Assembly (NCBI GenBank): GCA_030613745.1 | Contig: JAUWLK010000035.1 | Coordinates: 1-15,956, forward strand | Length of the DNA stretch: 15,956 nucleotides | Direction: 5' to 3' | Source of the DNA: Flavobacteriaceae bacterium | GTDB taxonomy: Bacteria > Bacteroidota > Bacteroidia > Flavobacteriales > Flavobacteriaceae | Shown: in pieces, positions 14,020 through 15,956 of the stretch | Numbering within the stretch: position 1 is the stretch's first letter | How the letters are laid out: each line of letters opens with the position of its first letter | Translations under genes and position numbers: made by a program | The notes under the pieces: generated by a model | Told to the model about the DNA's origin: nothing | What the model saw: only the letters and a program-made list of their open reading frames with translations | Database searches by the model: none

Positions 14020-15359
14020 TATCTGTTAAATACTAATCTTTTCCCTTTTATTTCATTATTAAAAATTCCTTGATTGTAAATTAGTTTTCCATTGACAAAA
14101 GTATGGGTAATTGTTGTATTAAATGTTGTTCCTTCAAAAGGAGACCAACCACATTTATATAAAATATTATCTTTTGTTACAATTTGACTTTTATTAGAAT
14201 CAACTATAACTAAATCAGCATAATATCCTTTTTTAATAAAACCTCTTTTATCAATTTTAAATATTTTAGCTGGATTATGACACATTTTTTCAACTACTTT
14301 TTCTAAGGTAATTTTATTATTTTTAACTGCTTCAAACATTGCTAAAAGTGCATGTTGAACTAAAGGACCTCCGCTTGGGGCTTTCGTATAAACTTGTTGC
14401 TTTTCAGACAAAGTGTGAGGTGCGTGATCTGTAGCAATTACATCTAATCTATCATCAAGTAAGGCCTCCCATAAACCTTCTTTATCTTTAGATGTTTTTA
14501 TCGCAGGATTCCATTTTATTAGAGTTCCTTTTTTGGAATAATCAGAATCGTCAAACCACAAATGATGAACACAAACTTCTGCAGTAATTTGTTTTTTCTC
14601 AAGGGGAATTTTATTTGTAAAAAGATTTGTTTCTTTTGCTGTTGAAAGATGAAAAACATGAAGTCTTGCTCCTGTTTTTTTTGCTAATGCTATAGCTTTT
14701 GAAGAAGAAATATAACAAGCTTCTTCACTTCTTATTTTTGGATGTAATTCTATAGGGATATTATCACCATAAATTCTTTTTTGCTTGTCTAAATTATTTT
14801 TTATGGTTGCCTCATCCTCACAATGAACAGCGATTAGCATATTTGTCGAAGAAAATATTTTTTCTAAAACTTCTTCATTATCCACCAACATATCTCCTGT
14901 TGAAGAGCCTAAAAACAATTTTATTGCTGCAACTTTTTTAGGGTTGGTCTTCAAAAGCTCATCTAAATTGTCATTTGTTCCACCAAACATAAAAGAATAA
15001 TTAGCATATGAGTTTTTAGCTGCTATTTTAAACTTATCTTCTAATAGTGCTTGTGTAGTTGCTTGTGGAACTGTATTTGGCATTTCAATAAAAGAAGTTA
15101 TCCCTCCAGCAACAGCAGCACGAGATTCAGAAGCAATATTTGCTTTATGGGTTAGCCCTGGTTCACGAAAATGTACTTGATCATCAATTATTCCAGGTAA
15201 TAAAAAATGTTCTTTAACATCGATAATTAAGGTATTTGGAGGAAAATCGTTAATAATTTTATCAATTTCAATAATTTTTTCTCCTTCAATTAAAACATCT
15301 TGTCTTTTTATTTCACCTTCATTTACTACTTGAGCATTTTTTATTAATATAGAACTCAT
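14019..15359 (-). CDS. pyrC: Dihydroorotase (amidohydrolase family)
   Basis: A 446-residue amidohydrolase assigned to the third step of pyrimidine synthesis, ring closure of carbamoyl-aspartate to dihydroorotate. The signature DDQVHFREPGLTHK begins at residue 59. Metal-site candidates are H63, K147 (AAIKLFLGSSTG, the position of a carboxylated lysine), H179 (AVHCEDE), H234/H237 (LHVFHLST) and D311 (ATDHAPH). The first histidine of the usual HxH pair is glutamine (Q61); from memory this is common in Bacteroidota homologues annotated as PyrC. An allantoinase or hydantoinase-like activity is the main alternative. It lies between the glycosyltransferase (81-base gap with no promoter element recognised) and the DUF4296 gene, which it overlaps by one base. 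Confidence 0.88.
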   Translation of the reverse strand: MSSILIKNAQVVNEGEIKRQDVLIEGEKIIEIDKIINDFPPNTLIIDVKEHFLLPGIIDDQVHFREPGLTHKANIASESRAAVAGGITSFIEMPNTVPQATTQALLEDKFKIAAKNSYANYSFMFGGTNDNLDELLKTNPKKVAAIKLFLGSSTGDMLVDNEEVLEKIFSSTNMLIAVHCEDEATIKNNLDKQKRIYGDNIPIELHPKIRSEEACYISSSKAIALAKKTGARLHVFHLSTAKETNLFTNKIPLEKKQITAEVCVHHLWFDDSDYSKKGTLIKWNPAIKTSKDKEGLWEALLDDRLDVIATDHAPHTLSEKQQVYTKAPSGGPLVQHALLAMFEAVKNNKITLEKVVEKMCHNPAKIFKIDKRGFIKKGYYADLVIVDSNKSQIVTKDNILYKCGWSPFEGTTFNTTITHTFVNGKLIYNQGIFNNEIKGKRLVFNR

Positions 15360-15440
15360 TTTATATACTTTTATTATTATTCTAATCTAATCAGTTTGAA
15401 TATTTTACCTTTCTATTACACTCTTGTGCACTATTTATAA

Positions 15441-15956
15441 TTATTTTGGTAAACCTTTAAAGCGCATTTGAATTATTCCAAAAATTGCTTCTGTAATTAT
15501 AGTTTTACTCATTTTTGATTCTCCTAATGTTCTATCTGTAAAAATTACTGAAACTTCTTGTATATTAAAACCGTGTTTCCAAGCTTTAAATTTCATTTCA
15601 ATTTGAAAGGCATATCCTACAAATTGAATTTTATCTAATTTAATAGTTTCTAAAACTTTTCTTTTATAACAAACAAACCCCGCGGTAGTATCATGAAAAG
15701 GCATTCCTGTTACAAATTGTACATATTTTGATGCAAAATAAGAAAGTAAAACCCTTTTCATTGGCCAATTAACAACATTAACCCCTTTTGAATATCTTGA
15801 GCCGATAGAAACATCTGCATTGTGTTTTGTACAAGCTTCATACAATTTGATTAAATCTTTAGGATTATGTGAAAAATCTGCATCCATTTCAATGATATAA
15901 TCATATTTTTTATCAATTGCCCATTTAAATCCATGAATATAGGCTGCACCTAAACC
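15441..15956 (-). CDS. Polyprenol monophosphomannose synthase-like glycosyltransferase (family 2), 5' end missing
   Basis: The frame is open to the right edge, so the N-terminus lies outside the window; 171 residues are visible. Upstream of the internal methionine at 15887 the frame continues with family sequence (GLGAAYIHGFKWAIDKKYDY). EMDADFSHNP holds the metal- and nucleotide-sugar-binding DAD. Downstream are SIGSRYSKG, KRVLLSYFASKYV, DTTAGFVCYKRKVLE and the C-terminal FTDRTLGESKMSKTI, all in the order seen in DPM1-type enzymes that transfer a sugar (classically mannose from GDP-mannose) to polyprenyl phosphate at the cytoplasmic membrane face. No C-terminal membrane domain is present, as in the short DPM1 form. 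It is the upstream gene of the pyrC-DUF4296 operon. Confidence 0.92.
   Translation of the reverse strand, partial: GLGAAYIHGFKWAIDKKYDYIIEMDADFSHNPKDLIKLYEACTKHNADVSIGSRYSKGVNVVNWPMKRVLLSYFASKYVQFVTGMPFHDTTAGFVCYKRKVLETIKLDKIQFVGYAFQIEMKFKAWKHGFNIQEVSVIFTDRTLGESKMSKTIITEAIFGIIQMRFKGLPK

Overview
The window reads as chromosome of a member of the Bacteroidota, most likely a Flavobacteriaceae species. It is strongly AT-rich. Two short sequences match the Bacteroidota promoter -7 element TAnnTTTG at sensible distances from start codons. The protein families (single-cytochrome succinate dehydrogenase, DUF4296 lipoprotein, DHOase with a DDQVHFREPG motif, S23-type four-helix bundle protein) are typical of that group. 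No tRNA, rRNA, CRISPR array, transposase or phage gene was seen, and no gene-free stretch exceeds 300 bases.

Layout. Positions 2-511 (+) hold the C-terminal part of a serine-hydrolase (beta-lactamase family) gene cut by the left edge. It converges on a methionine/kynurenine-type aminotransferase (555-1712, -). Positions 1863-9505 hold two complete succinate:quinone oxidoreductase / fumarate reductase operons arranged back to back. Operon 1 (-) runs sdhC1-sdhA1-[inserted four-helix-bundle gene]-sdhB1. Operon 2 (+) runs sdhC2-sdhA2-sdhB2 and ends at a probable terminator. The 197-base divergent gap carries one promoter-like element for each operon. Next come an ECF-like sigma factor with a small zinc-binding putative anti-sigma partner (9631-10468, +), a strong intrinsic terminator, and an O-methyltransferase (10537-11178, +). 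The O-methyltransferase converges on tyrS (11182-12477, -). An NAD-dependent epimerase (12602-13603, +) converges on a minus-strand operon: dolichol-phosphate-mannose-synthase-like glycosyltransferase (cut by the right edge), dihydroorotase pyrC, and a DUF4296 lipoprotein.

How the genes work together. Each sdh operon encodes a full flavoprotein (A), iron-sulfur (B) and dihaem membrane cytochrome (C) set, so the cell can build two distinct complexes coupling succinate/fumarate to the quinone pool. The two cytochromes are much more divergent than the A and B subunits. SdhC1 resembles the usual flavobacterial form, while SdhC2 looks like an accessory type that might favour fumarate reduction; that functional split is inference.

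The most unusual structure is in operon 1. Between sdhA1 and sdhB1 lies a 427-bp unit consisting of a 26-bp terminal inverted repeat (25 of 26 positions matching) that tightly brackets a 120-residue S23/IVS-type four-helix-bundle gene. This is the architecture of the intervening sequences known from 23S rRNA genes, but here it sits inside a protein-coding operon. Operon 2 has a different element, a roughly 120-base imperfect inverted repeat with 14-nt units, between sdhC2 and sdhA2.
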